From the NCBI RefSeq assembly GCF_900112615.1, contig NZ_FOMK01000003.1, positions 434,001-498,000 of the forward strand: DNA of 64,000 bases, given 5' to 3'. The stretch is from Chitinophaga sp. CF118. Lineage in GTDB: Bacteria; Bacteroidota; Bacteroidia; Chitinophagales; Chitinophagaceae. The position numbers and the translations under genes are program-made. How positions within the stretch are numbered: the first letter of the stretch is position 1; each line of letters opens with the position of its first letter. Below are positions 54,655-64,000 of this stretch, piece by piece. Under the pieces are notes generated by a model. That model was not told where the DNA came from, ran no database searches, and saw nothing but the letters and a program-made list of their open reading frames with translations.

Positions 54655-57600
54655 ATGGATCAGGAAACAGCAGTGATACTGAAACAGGCATTGTTTCAGT
54701 TACAACAATACAGGGAGGCGGAAAAACGCACAACGGAGCCATTGGCAATCGTGGGTATGTCCGCACGTTTTCCAGGCAGCAATAACCTGTCCGGTTTCTG
54801 GCAGCAATTACTGAATGGGACAGATAGTATACAAACAGTGCCTGCGTCGCGTTGGAATGTAGATGATTATTACGATCCAAAGCAGGATACTCCCGGAAAA
54901 ACGTATACCCGGGAAGGTGCATTTATTACAGATATTGATCTTTTTGATGCAGCCTTCTTCGGTATCTCGCCGGTGGAAGCGCTGGCAATGGACCCACAGC
55001 AGCGTCTGGTGCTGGAACTTACCTGGAGAGCTTTTGAAGATGCGGGTTATCTGCCGGCTGCTAATCCTGATACAGGAGTCTTTATCGGCGTTTCGAATAC
55101 GGAATATGCATCTTTGTTAAGCGCTGCTGATACAGACCCTCGTACACTTCCATATTTCAGTACCGGCAATGTACTCAATGCAATTCCTGGCCGCGTATCT
55201 TATCAGTTTGGCTTTCATGGTCCTTGTCTGGCAGTGGATACTGCCTGCTCTTCTTCCCTGGTGGCCCTGCATCTCGCTTGTAAGAGTATCCGGAATGGAG
55301 AATGTCGTCAGGCGGTTGTTGGCGGTGTCAATCTCCAGTTATTACCTCAGAATACTATCGCCGTATCACAAACGAAAATGCTGTCGCCGGATGGTAGATG
55401 CAAAACATTTGATGCATCTGCTAATGGTTATACCAGAGGTGAGGGATGCGGTGTTGTGATTATAAAACCTTTGTCCCACGCTCTGCGTGATAATAATAAT
55501 ATCCATGCTTTACTGATGAGCACTGCCATGAACCATAACGGTAACGGTAGTGGTTTTACGGTGCCGGACAGTCTTACTCAGCAGCAACTGATGCAAACAG
55601 CTCTTGAAGCTGCAAATATAGATCCTGCAGGCATCAGTTACCTGGAGGCACATGGTACCGGTACTGCATTGGGCGATCCTATTGAGTGGGCGGCCATTGC
55701 GGCTGTTTATGGTAATGCTCCTGGCCGTGAAACGCCTCTTTGGACCAGCACCGTGAAAACAAATATCGGCCATCTGGAAGCTGCTGCTGGTATTGCTGGT
55801 TTGATTAAGACTGTACTGACTATGAAACACGGTATTATTCCGGCACATCTGCATTTCCGGCAGCTCAATCCGCATATTTCTGCAGAAGGAACACTGATGT
55901 CTATCCCGGTGGTACAACAGGAATGGCAGGCTACACAAGGCCCTCGCCGTGCGGCTGTAAGCTCTTTTGGTTTCAGCGGTACTAATGCTCACGCGATATT
56001 GGAAGAAGCGCCTTCTTCTCCACAAACTGATATTGATGATAGTCTTGCAGGTGTTCCTGCTTTGCTGACTATTGCTGCACATACTCCGGTTGCATTGCGG
56101 ATATTATTAGAAGAATATCTGCAACGTCTGCTACAGCCACTGGAAGTATCATTACCGGTTTTTTGCCAGGCTGCTCAGCGTATCAATACGGACAGAGAAT
56201 ATAGAAAAGCTTTTGTGGCAGAAGATTATGGTTCGCTTGCTGCACAATTGAAACTACATCTGTCTCAGGATATAACTGTGGTGCCACATCCGGGCAAGCA
56301 ACCATTGCTGGTGCTAACAGGGTATGATAGCAATTCCCTGCCTCAATACCGGGCGCTTTATCATACACTGCCAGCCTTTAAATTGCTGGTCAATCAATAT
56401 CTTCCACTGCAGCAGTGGGAGGAAACAGCAGTATTAACAAGAGCTACCGCTTTCCTGCTGGAATATTGTCTGGTCCGGTTGCTGCTTTCCTGGGGAATCA
56501 AAGTGAAGGGAATATATGCTGTTAACGAAGGTTTATATACTGCTGCTGCAATTTCAGGAATACTAACTACAGAGAATGTTCTTGCAATGCTTGCTGCGAA
56601 AGAGTCTGCCGGGAAGTTAACAGCATTCTTACCGCAACAGGCAAAAGTGGCTGTGTTTGGGGGTGAGCGGGATATCACAGTTAACATGCAGCAGTTCTCT
56701 TTCTGGGAATCGTTACCCTTGTATGGTGTTGATGAGTCTATACATCTAACAGATGATGCTGTATGGGCGGGGATAGGTCGCCACTGCGCAATAACCGGTG
56801 GTAATGGCCACCGTATTACTTCTGCTGCTACCTTGTTACATTTTGTGGCGGCCTGTTACGAAAATGGTAGTACTCCTGAATGGAACAGTTTTTATGAGCA
56901 TATACCGGTGGCAACACTGGAACAAATGCCGGTTTATCCGTTTCAATACAGTTCTTATTGGCCGGGGATATCACAGGAAAAACTACCGGAACTACCGGTA
57001 TACGATAAACGATGGGAGCCTCTCATCTTACCAGCTTTGGCTTCCACACTGCCAAAGCAATACTGGGTAGTACTGGGCGGGCATATGCCAGATAATGTTA
57101 TTCACGCATTGTCGGATCAGGAAATCACATTTATACATTTATACAAAACTATCGGTAACGATGATACGTTACTGTTTTCGACAGACAATAACCACGGGTC
57201 AGCATTAAAGGATGTATTGGGAGAACTCAATAGGGTAGATGGCTTGATAGATACATCGCTGTTAGATGTGGCGGTAGAAACTGATCTATACCAACAGGCG
57301 GAAGCTGCTACTTTATATCTGCAAAAACTGTCTGTACAACTTCAGGATGTTCACATCCCCAGATTAAAAATTGTATTGTGTACAGCGCAAGATAATATGA
57401 TTGCTGAAGTATCGTCGGCTGTGTGGCGGGTAATGGGGCAGGAGCTGCCGTTATTCAGATGGCAGCATATGTATTTACCATCTGCAGCAGGCGTTTTACA
57501 ATGGCAGTTGTGTTTCCGGTCCATTTTAAATACAAATATTCCTGCTGTTCGGATAAATGATACCGGTTGCTTTCAACCTGTTTGCGTACCGGTCGCATTA

Positions 57601-58767
57601 CCTTCAACTTCCCAAAACTTATTTGATCCGGAAGCTGCGTATCTCATAACGGGTGCGAATGGGGCTATAGGGCAACAGTTGGTTCAATGGATAACGGCAC
57701 AGGGAGCACGCCATTTAGTACTGGCAAGCCGTAAAGGTTTTGCTACGCCGGCACAACAGGACTTCCTTGAAACCCTGCGCCAGCAAGGTATTTTTATTGC
57801 CGAATACCATGCTGATTTGTCGGCTGAAGATGAGGTAAATACATTATTACAATCATTTGGAACCGCATTTGTACCAGAACTGAAAGGCGTTTTTCATATT
57901 GCCGGGATTACAGATGATGAACTGCTTTATCAGCAGTCTCCTCAGCGTTTGCAGGCTGTTATGTCGGCCAAAGCGGCTTCACTCTGGTATCTGCATAAAT
58001 ATTCGTTGTCCCTGAAACTGGATCATTTTGTAGCATTTTCTTCGTCTTCTTCGCATCTGGGTTTTTCAGGCCAGGGGGCATATGCTGCTGCCAATGCATT
58101 TATGAATGCACTGATCAGGCAGCGGCGGCATCATGCGTTACCCGGCATGAGCATTTGCTGGGGGCCATGGAATATAGGAATGACAACTCAGATGTCACCT
58201 GCTTACAAATCGCTGCTGGCAAGCCACGGTGTAAGGTTTATTGAGGCAGCGGCGGCGCTGGATATCATGGAACGTTTACTAAAACAAGATGTCACGCCTG
58301 TTCCGGTGGTTATTGCTGCCAATGTACAAGCATTAAATAAAGCGTTGCTGACAAACGGTATTGCAAACCAGGTAACAAATGGAAAAGTAGTAAAAGTGAT
58401 GCCTGAATTTGCTGATTCCCAGGAGGCGCAACGGTGGATGCAACAATACCTGCGAAAGAAATTGGAGGAGGTTGCTGGTATTCCTGCGGCACAAATTTCT
58501 GCCGATGTACCATTGGTTTCCCAGGGAATGGACTCTTTGATGGCAGTGCGTATCCAGCAGGAAGTAGCTGCGGCTACTGGTTGCATGATGCACATGGCCG
58601 ACCTTTTACAGGGAGGAACATTGCGTACGCTCACCACCTCATTATGCCATCAGTTGGAACAACCGCCACAAGCCACTTCATCTGCTGTTAACATTAGTGC
58701 GGCAGAAGTAGAAATGTTGGGTGATGACCAGGTGGATACTTTACTCAAAGCCATGTTAGGACAATAA
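54655..58767 (+). CDS. PKS module with degenerate AT (KS-AT*-KR-ACP)
   Basis: The 1370-residue protein starts at ATG 54655, four nt after the previous stop; the N-terminal helix MDQETAVILKQALFQLQQYR is a docking helix. KS about 24-450 has an intact triad (C198, H333, H373). Residues about 549-760 are a shortened AT in which the GHSxGE nucleophile position reads AVNEGL (Asn624). KR about 990-1170 has an intact TGANGAIG loop and catalytic Ser and Tyr, with a DD motif (GITDDE) like B-type KRs. ACP Ser1294 is in GMDSL. It adds a third extension if malonyl is supplied from elsewhere. Confidence 0.92.
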   Translation: MDQETAVILKQALFQLQQYREAEKRTTEPLAIVGMSARFPGSNNLSGFWQQLLNGTDSIQTVPASRWNVDDYYDPKQDTPGKTYTREGAFITDIDLFDAAFFGISPVEALAMDPQQRLVLELTWRAFEDAGYLPAANPDTGVFIGVSNTEYASLLSAADTDPRTLPYFSTGNVLNAIPGRVSYQFGFHGPCLAVDTACSSSLVALHLACKSIRNGECRQAVVGGVNLQLLPQNTIAVSQTKMLSPDGRCKTFDASANGYTRGEGCGVVIIKPLSHALRDNNNIHALLMSTAMNHNGNGSGFTVPDSLTQQQLMQTALEAANIDPAGISYLEAHGTGTALGDPIEWAAIAAVYGNAPGRETPLWTSTVKTNIGHLEAAAGIAGLIKTVLTMKHGIIPAHLHFRQLNPHISAEGTLMSIPVVQQEWQATQGPRRAAVSSFGFSGTNAHAILEEAPSSPQTDIDDSLAGVPALLTIAAHTPVALRILLEEYLQRLLQPLEVSLPVFCQAAQRINTDREYRKAFVAEDYGSLAAQLKLHLSQDITVVPHPGKQPLLVLTGYDSNSLPQYRALYHTLPAFKLLVNQYLPLQQWEETAVLTRATAFLLEYCLVRLLLSWGIKVKGIYAVNEGLYTAAAISGILTTENVLAMLAAKESAGKLTAFLPQQAKVAVFGGERDITVNMQQFSFWESLPLYGVDESIHLTDDAVWAGIGRHCAITGGNGHRITSAATLLHFVAACYENGSTPEWNSFYEHIPVATLEQMPVYPFQYSSYWPGISQEKLPELPVYDKRWEPLILPALASTLPKQYWVVLGGHMPDNVIHALSDQEITFIHLYKTIGNDDTLLFSTDNNHGSALKDVLGELNRVDGLIDTSLLDVAVETDLYQQAEAATLYLQKLSVQLQDVHIPRLKIVLCTAQDNMIAEVSSAVWRVMGQELPLFRWQHMYLPSAAGVLQWQLCFRSILNTNIPAVRINDTGCFQPVCVPVALPSTSQNLFDPEAAYLITGANGAIGQQLVQWITAQGARHLVLASRKGFATPAQQDFLETLRQQGIFIAEYHADLSAEDEVNTLLQSFGTAFVPELKGVFHIAGITDDELLYQQSPQRLQAVMSAKAASLWYLHKYSLSLKLDHFVAFSSSSSHLGFSGQGAYAAANAFMNALIRQRRHHALPGMSICWGPWNIGMTTQMSPAYKSLLASHGVRFIEAAAALDIMERLLKQDVTPVPVVIAANVQALNKALLTNGIANQVTNGKVVKVMPEFADSQEAQRWMQQYLRKKLEEVAGIPAAQISADVPLVSQGMDSLMAVRIQQEVAAATGCMMHMADLLQGGTLRTLTTSLCHQLEQPPQATSSAVNISAAEVEMLGDDQVDTLLKAMLGQ

Positions 58768-58787
58768 TGAATAAATAAGCTGGAACC

Positions 58788-61700
58788 ATGAACGAATTAC
58801 TATCCTCCCAAAATATTGAAAGCTTATCTCCGGAAGAAAAGCGCGAACTGCTTAAAGCATTACTGGAAAAGCAAACCAGTCAATGGTCACTTACTACCGG
58901 ACAGAAAGCGCTATGGTACCTTTATAAGCTGAACTCTCAAAGTACTGCCTATAACACCGGCTTTGCATTGCGTATCACTTCTGTGTTGAATATAGATGCA
59001 TTGCATGTTGCACTAAAAAATATTTATCAGCGGCATCCGCTGCTGGGAGCACAGTTCGTTCTTTCGGATGATGTACCTGTGTGTAAACCGGCAATTATTG
59101 TTCCCGAACTGCAGGTTACTAATCTGAATGGCAGGGCGGAAGAGGATATCTATGCAACTGTGCTGGCTGCATATCAGCAGCCTTTTTCACTGGAAACTTC
59201 TGCGTCAAGGTGTATGCTCTTTTCGATTGCACCTGCGGACCACATTTTTATGTTTTCCGTTCATCATATCATCTTTGATGATGGCACTACTATAGTACTG
59301 TTGCGGGAATTGATGCAGGCATACCGGGAGGCTGCGGGATATGAAGCTGCTGAATGGAGATTGGCAGGGAAGCCGGTTGATTTCGGTCAATATGTTTTGC
59401 AGGAACAGTTGCAGCTACAAGGTGAAAAAGGAGCGGCGTTGTATCGTTTCTGGGAAACACAATTGGATACAATGCCGCAAATGCCCCCGTTGTCGGGATA
59501 TCCGGTTGCTGCACCATCTGGCGGGATTATCAAAAACGAAGTTGGTTTCGCAATATCTGTTGCCAGTTATCAGCACTTAAAAGAGCAGAGCAGGATGCAG
59601 GGTGTTACAGTGTTTTCCTGGTTGCTCGCAGTTTTTCAAAGAGTGATTATGCGTTACACAGCCCAGCAACATATCACGGTGGGTATACCTGTTTCCGGCA
59701 GGGAGCACAAGGCATTTGCTGATACAGTAGGTTATTTTGTGAATCTGCTTCCTGTTAGCGTGAACAGTACCGGTGCCACAACTTTTACAACATATCTGAA
59801 TGCATCTGTTGCTGCTTTTTCAGAAGCCTTCCAACATAAAGATCTTCCTTTTGCTACAATAGCTGCAATGCCTGGTGCAAGGGAAAAAGGTGGTGCAGAT
59901 GGATTGGTCCCTGTTGTATTTAATTACCTTTCTCATAATGGCGGTTGGTCCGGATTAATGGAACAACAGCAGTCTCCGGGTAGTCTTGTCTTTTCGCCTT
60001 ATCATCTGCCTTCTCAGGAAGATGCATTTGATTTTACTTTCGAACTGAAGGATGAAGGTGGGAGTATATCCGGGAATTGTAAATTCAATGCAGGTAAATA
60101 TGAACCTGCATTTATACAATCTTTTTGTGAGCTGTTCCTGGATTACCTGGATGTTACATTGGCAACTCCATCTGTGGAATTGAAAGAACTGGATGTTCAT
60201 CTTTCTCCGCGTATGCGTCAGCAATTAGCTGTATGGAATGAAACCAGAGGAACCTACGCCGGTAATATGACCGTAACGGGAGTATGGCATGAAATGGTTT
60301 CCCGCTATCCGGAAAGGAACGCCCTGTTTGCCGGAAATGAATATTATACCTATGCAGCTCTTGATAAAGCGGCGGCGCAGTTAGCGCAATACCTGCAACT
60401 GCAGGGTGTAAAGCGGGGCGATCGTGTTGGATTGATGTTGTCGCGTAATGCAGAAATGATCATTAGTATGCTTGGCGTATTAAAGGCCGGAGCAATTTAT
60501 GTACCGGTAGATCCTGGTTATCCGGAAGAACGTATCCGGGTAATGCTGGAAACTGCGGCGTGCAGTTATCTGATAACTGATACTGATCTCACAGGTGATC
60601 AGATAACTTGCATAGGGGCCCGGCAATGGGCAGATATCCGCTCTCTGGAAGGCAATGTAGAAGCTGTGGAGTTATCTCAGGGTGATGGTGCTTATATTAT
60701 GTACACTTCTGGCTCTACCGGAAGGCCTAAAGGTGTAATGTCGATGCATGGTAATATCGTAAACCTGGTGAAAGAGAACCGTTATGTAAAGGTTGGGCCG
60801 GATGATAAATTCATCCTTATCTCAAACTATGTTTTTGATGGTTGTACTTTTGAAATTTTCGGCGCTTTGCTGAATGGCGCTACATTGTACCTGCCTGCTG
60901 ATGCACAGATATTTGATGCCGGTGCAATTAAACAATTTATCCACCTGCATAATATCAATATTGGTTTTTGGACTACAGCTTATTTTAATCAGTTGATAGA
61001 TGCCGATCCTGCTGTTATAAGTACGTTTGATTATTTAACAACCGGTGGGGAAGTGATGTCCCGTATGCATATAAGCAAGGCATTTCCATATTGTAAACGC
61101 CCCGGTTCATTGATTAACGTATATGGTCCTACGGAGTGTACTACTTTTTCTACCTATTACCCCATCATCAGCTATGATGAATATAGTCCGCAGTTACCAA
61201 TAGGTCAGCCTTTGTCAAATGTACAAACTTACATATTGGATGAACATCTGAACCCGGTTCCAATTGGTGCACGGGGAGAATTATACATTGGTGGAGCGGG
61301 TGTAAGTGCTGGTTATCTGCCGGATAGTATCGTTACGGAAAACCGGTTCATACCTGCACCCTGGGATAAGGATACGCGGATATACGCAACTGGCGATCTG
61401 GTTGCTCACAGGCCCGACGGGATGCTTCATTATGCAGGCAGGAAAGATGAACAGCTCAAGTTCCGGGGCTACCGGGTAGAACCGGCAGAGATATCACATG
61501 CATTGTGTCAGCATCCCCAGGTATTAACGGCCTGTGTGCTGCATCATGTGGATGCAAATGGCAACAATGGCTTGTATGCTTTTGTGGCAAGTGGCGAACA
61601 GCAACCGGAAGAACAAACACTACGTGATTTTCTGATGCAGTTGCTCCCGCATTACATGGTGCCGGCATACTATTATTGTTTGCCGGAATTACCGTTAAAT

Positions 61701-62075
61701 CAAAATGGTAAGGTAGACAAGGGCGCTTTAATAAGGTTGATATCCACACAGATACCGGTACAGCAGGACCCTGCTCAGCCGTTTACGCCTGCGGAGGCGA
61801 CGGTAGCTGCTATCTGGGAGGAGTTACTGAATAAAACACCTGGACCGGACGACAATTTTTTCGCACAGGGAGGACACTCTCTGCTTGCCTGGCGACTATG
61901 TACCCGGCTTACAGCTCATACTGGTGCAGACATACAACTGGCGCAATTTGTCAAAGAACCTACTGTCCGCGCAATCAGTAAGTATATAATGCAGCAACAT
62001 CAAAAGCCTCCAAATAAAGAGGGTAGGTTAATGAAAGCGGATAGAGAAAAGTTCCGCCATACCCCTTCAAAATAA
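58788..62075 (+). CDS. NRPS module C-A-PCP
   Basis: The 1095-residue protein starts 20 nt after the PKS stop. The condensation domain (about 35-440) has the active-site motif HHIIFDD (159-165; the usual last Gly is Asp). The adenylation domain (about 480-960) has YTSGSTGRPKG near 638, GPTEC, YATGDLVAHRPDG and the A10 lysine in NGKVDKG. The PCP has Ser1031 in GGHSLL. Aligned to the GrsA pocket, the substrate residues read about D-G-F-F-L-T-V-T-F, resembling isoleucine/valine codes. There is no epimerase or thioesterase. A basic C-terminal tail follows the PCP. Confidence 0.93.
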   Translation: MNELLSSQNIESLSPEEKRELLKALLEKQTSQWSLTTGQKALWYLYKLNSQSTAYNTGFALRITSVLNIDALHVALKNIYQRHPLLGAQFVLSDDVPVCKPAIIVPELQVTNLNGRAEEDIYATVLAAYQQPFSLETSASRCMLFSIAPADHIFMFSVHHIIFDDGTTIVLLRELMQAYREAAGYEAAEWRLAGKPVDFGQYVLQEQLQLQGEKGAALYRFWETQLDTMPQMPPLSGYPVAAPSGGIIKNEVGFAISVASYQHLKEQSRMQGVTVFSWLLAVFQRVIMRYTAQQHITVGIPVSGREHKAFADTVGYFVNLLPVSVNSTGATTFTTYLNASVAAFSEAFQHKDLPFATIAAMPGAREKGGADGLVPVVFNYLSHNGGWSGLMEQQQSPGSLVFSPYHLPSQEDAFDFTFELKDEGGSISGNCKFNAGKYEPAFIQSFCELFLDYLDVTLATPSVELKELDVHLSPRMRQQLAVWNETRGTYAGNMTVTGVWHEMVSRYPERNALFAGNEYYTYAALDKAAAQLAQYLQLQGVKRGDRVGLMLSRNAEMIISMLGVLKAGAIYVPVDPGYPEERIRVMLETAACSYLITDTDLTGDQITCIGARQWADIRSLEGNVEAVELSQGDGAYIMYTSGSTGRPKGVMSMHGNIVNLVKENRYVKVGPDDKFILISNYVFDGCTFEIFGALLNGATLYLPADAQIFDAGAIKQFIHLHNINIGFWTTAYFNQLIDADPAVISTFDYLTTGGEVMSRMHISKAFPYCKRPGSLINVYGPTECTTFSTYYPIISYDEYSPQLPIGQPLSNVQTYILDEHLNPVPIGARGELYIGGAGVSAGYLPDSIVTENRFIPAPWDKDTRIYATGDLVAHRPDGMLHYAGRKDEQLKFRGYRVEPAEISHALCQHPQVLTACVLHHVDANGNNGLYAFVASGEQQPEEQTLRDFLMQLLPHYMVPAYYYCLPELPLNQNGKVDKGALIRLISTQIPVQQDPAQPFTPAEATVAAIWEELLNKTPGPDDNFFAQGGHSLLAWRLCTRLTAHTGADIQLAQFVKEPTVRAISKYIMQQHQKPPNKEGRLMKADREKFRHTPSK

Positions 62076-62109
62076 CATTTTTAACATAGCCCTGCTTATC
62101 CGGATATAT

Positions 62110-64000
62110 ATGGAAAGTAACCTTATTTCACAAGATTTTTTCGCGTTCCCTGTCTCATCTGCACAGAGAAGATTATGGATATTATCCCAGTTTCAGGGAG
62201 CCAGTGCTGCTTATAATATACTGGGCGTACTTCATGTTAAAGGCCCTTTCAGGACCGGTTTCTTTAGAGATAGTGTACACTATCTTACACAAAGACATGA
62301 GAGCCTGCGTACCGCTTTCGAAAAGGAGGAAGAGATTATACAGGTAGTACATCCGGAAGTGGATGCTGTAATTACCTTTACTACTCTTCCTCATGGCATA
62401 CCACATCAGGAGGCCCTGCATACCCTCATGGAGCAGGAAATCAACCGCCCTTTTAATCTGGAGGAAGCACCTCTGTTCAGGATCACTTGTGCCGTAGCCG
62501 GGAAAGAGGAACACTATATTATTTTCTGTATGCACCATCTCATCTCAGATGGATGGTCCCTGCAGGTATTTATCCGGGAGCTCTCTGCGGCATACAATGC
62601 TTTTGCTGCAGGCAATACTCCGGAATGGGATGAACTGCCATTGCAATATGCGGACTATGTATTATGGCAGCAGGAGCAGGCCGATAAAGAACATTCCCAA
62701 CAGCTTGAATTCTGGAAAGAGAAACTTCGTGATGTACCTGCTATATTAGAATTACCCTCAGATTATACGAGACCGGCAGTACAAACTTTTTCCGGTGATG
62801 TGGTAAGGTTAACCCTACCTGTTCCTCTTGCCTCACAAACATTGAAACTGGCGGGTCAGTTGCAGGCAACTCCTTACACGGTATTATTGTCGGTCTTTAA
62901 TGTATTGCTCTTTCACTATACACAGCAGGAAGTTATTGTAGTAGGAAGTCCGGTGGCCAACAGGCCCCGGCAGGAACTTGAAGATATTATCGGATTGTTT
63001 GTAAATACATTGCCGGTATGCTCCCGTTTAAAAGCAGATGCTGGTTTTGCGTCACTGGTAGCTGATACGGCAACCACTGTCCGGGAAGCAATGTTGCATC
63101 AGGATGTGGCACTGGAAAAGATCCTGGAGGCATTGCCTATTGGAAGGGTTGCGGGATATCATCCACTTTTTCAGGTCATGTTCAGCCTGCACAATTTTGA
63201 AAATAATAGTTTCTCCTGGAATGGATTGGAAACCCGGTTACATGATGCGGAAGGCTTCTTTTCCAAGTTCGATATTACATTGTCTGTTACTCAGCAACAA
63301 ACACATTTTGAGTTAGTATGGGAATTTAATCCGGATATTTTCAGCCGGAATACCATACAGCGTATGGCTGGTTATTTCTGTCATATCCTGCAACAGGTAT
63401 GTAATGAACCGGCTATTACTCTGCGGAATATTCAGTTATTGGATCATCAGGAAAAACAGGAACTGCTGTATGCCTGGAACCAAACGGAAACAGTATATCC
63501 TGTTGCAAGGTTTGAAACACTGTTTGCAAAACAGGCGGTTTGTTGTGCTGGTAAAATAGCTGTTCAGGATAGTACTAACGGTTATTCATATATGCAGTTA
63601 GATCAGGAAGCTAACCGGTTGGCTCATCTGTTGATTTCCCGTGGAGTGAAGGCAGGCCAGCATGTGGCTGTATGCCAGGAACGTAATTGCGGTATGCTTA
63701 TTTCACTGCTTGGTACAATGAAAGCAGGAGCGGTGTATATACCTATAGATCCTGCTTATCCGGAAGAGCGGAGAAAGTACCTGCTGGAAGATGCTAACAT
63801 ACATTATGTGATCACTGCAAACAATCTGGCTCACCTGTTTGATTCAGATGAAGGAAGAACGATAATTTGTACAGATGTGCTGCAACAGGAACTGGCTGCA
63901 TGCCCGGATATAGCTCCTATAATATCATTATCGGCTGGCGATCCTGTGTATATGATCTATACCTCCGGATCTACTGGTGCACCTAAAGGAGTACGCATAA
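62110..64000 (+). CDS. NRPS, 3'-truncated by the window edge (C-A...)
   Basis: The gene starts at ATG 62110, 34 nt after the previous stop, and stays open to the end of the window (630 codons). A condensation domain (about 13-430) shows HHLISDG (142-148), the canonical motif. An adenylation domain begins near residue 455 and is cut just after the core A3 motif YTSGSTGAPKG. It continues the peptide chain after the first amino acid. Specificity cannot be read because the pocket lies beyond the edge. Confidence 0.92.
   Translation, partial: MESNLISQDFFAFPVSSAQRRLWILSQFQGASAAYNILGVLHVKGPFRTGFFRDSVHYLTQRHESLRTAFEKEEEIIQVVHPEVDAVITFTTLPHGIPHQEALHTLMEQEINRPFNLEEAPLFRITCAVAGKEEHYIIFCMHHLISDGWSLQVFIRELSAAYNAFAAGNTPEWDELPLQYADYVLWQQEQADKEHSQQLEFWKEKLRDVPAILELPSDYTRPAVQTFSGDVVRLTLPVPLASQTLKLAGQLQATPYTVLLSVFNVLLFHYTQQEVIVVGSPVANRPRQELEDIIGLFVNTLPVCSRLKADAGFASLVADTATTVREAMLHQDVALEKILEALPIGRVAGYHPLFQVMFSLHNFENNSFSWNGLETRLHDAEGFFSKFDITLSVTQQQTHFELVWEFNPDIFSRNTIQRMAGYFCHILQQVCNEPAITLRNIQLLDHQEKQELLYAWNQTETVYPVARFETLFAKQAVCCAGKIAVQDSTNGYSYMQLDQEANRLAHLLISRGVKAGQHVAVCQERNCGMLISLLGTMKAGAVYIPIDPAYPEERRKYLLEDANIHYVITANNLAHLFDSDEGRTIICTDVLQQELAACPDIAPIISLSAGDPVYMIYTSGSTGAPKGVRI

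Noticed and set aside
55510..56082. 190-codon minus-strand frame inside the second PKS gene
   Set aside because: It is antisense to the conserved KS domain and has no motif.

Overview
This window looks like a chromosomal segment of a Bacteroidota bacterium, most likely of the Chitinophaga type. The grounds are: exact TAnnTTTG -7 boxes with a TTG-N19/20 partner upstream of both tRNA genes; families typical of the phylum (DUF2723 membrane protein, SAM hydroxide adenosyltransferase, membrane-linked MutS homologue, Tat-exported Gfo/Idh/MocA oxidoreductase, AraC regulators beside small-molecule operons); weak Shine-Dalgarno sites; and a large FAAL-PKS-NRPS locus. The genus is inferred from gene content only.

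Positions 1-17000 are mostly housekeeping: a queuosine-precursor transporter (5' end outside the window), Nudix hydrolase, CorA, DapF, a nucleoside phosphorylase, tRNA-Cys, a 2-hydroxyacid dehydrogenase, GNAT acetyltransferase, a Gfo/Idh/MocA oxidoreductase, a MoxR-type AAA+ ATPase with its VWA partner, a sugar phosphate isomerase-like protein, a small lipoprotein, the DUF2723 protein and a SAM hydroxide adenosyltransferase. The intergenic gaps hold strong hairpins, including a 34-bp imperfect inverted repeat, a 36-bp palindrome and two possible structured RNAs.

Positions 17000-28500 look accessory: a decayed SDR gene abutting tRNA-Lys, an SDR/HxlR divergent pair, a methyltransferase, an AraC-controlled operon (aldo/keto reductase, NTF2-like protein, two alpha/beta hydrolases of which one is fused to carboxymuconolactone decarboxylase domains, and a cupin), an orphan gene, and a MarR/DUF1772 pair with an operator overlapping its promoter.

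Positions 29000-38300 form a same-strand signalling and polysaccharide block. It has a soluble histidine kinase with ten PAS domains, nine of them encoded by units of exactly 372 bp arranged A-B-B-B-A-B-B-B-A. Downstream are two single receivers, a receiver-PAS-DHp protein without a catalytic ATPase domain, a membrane-anchored HEAT-repeat protein, and a processive family 2 glycosyltransferase overlapping it by 4 nt. None of the regulators has a DNA-binding output, so the block may control exopolysaccharide synthesis by protein contact.

Positions 38400-42200 carry, on the minus strand, an exported protein of unknown function, a membrane MutS-family ATPase and an acyltransferase. From about 42400 to the right edge lies a lipopeptide-type gene cluster on the plus strand: a hypothetical protein, a fatty-acid desaturase, a 3406-residue FAAL-ACP-KS-AT-KR-ACP-KS-KR-ACP megasynthase, a KS-(dead AT)-KR-ACP protein, a C-A-PCP NRPS and a second NRPS cut by the window edge. 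Only the first PKS module has an intact acyltransferase. The second has lost it cleanly and the third has lost its nucleophile, so malonyl loading there must come from another protein or module. The likely product is a fatty acyl-polyketide-peptide.
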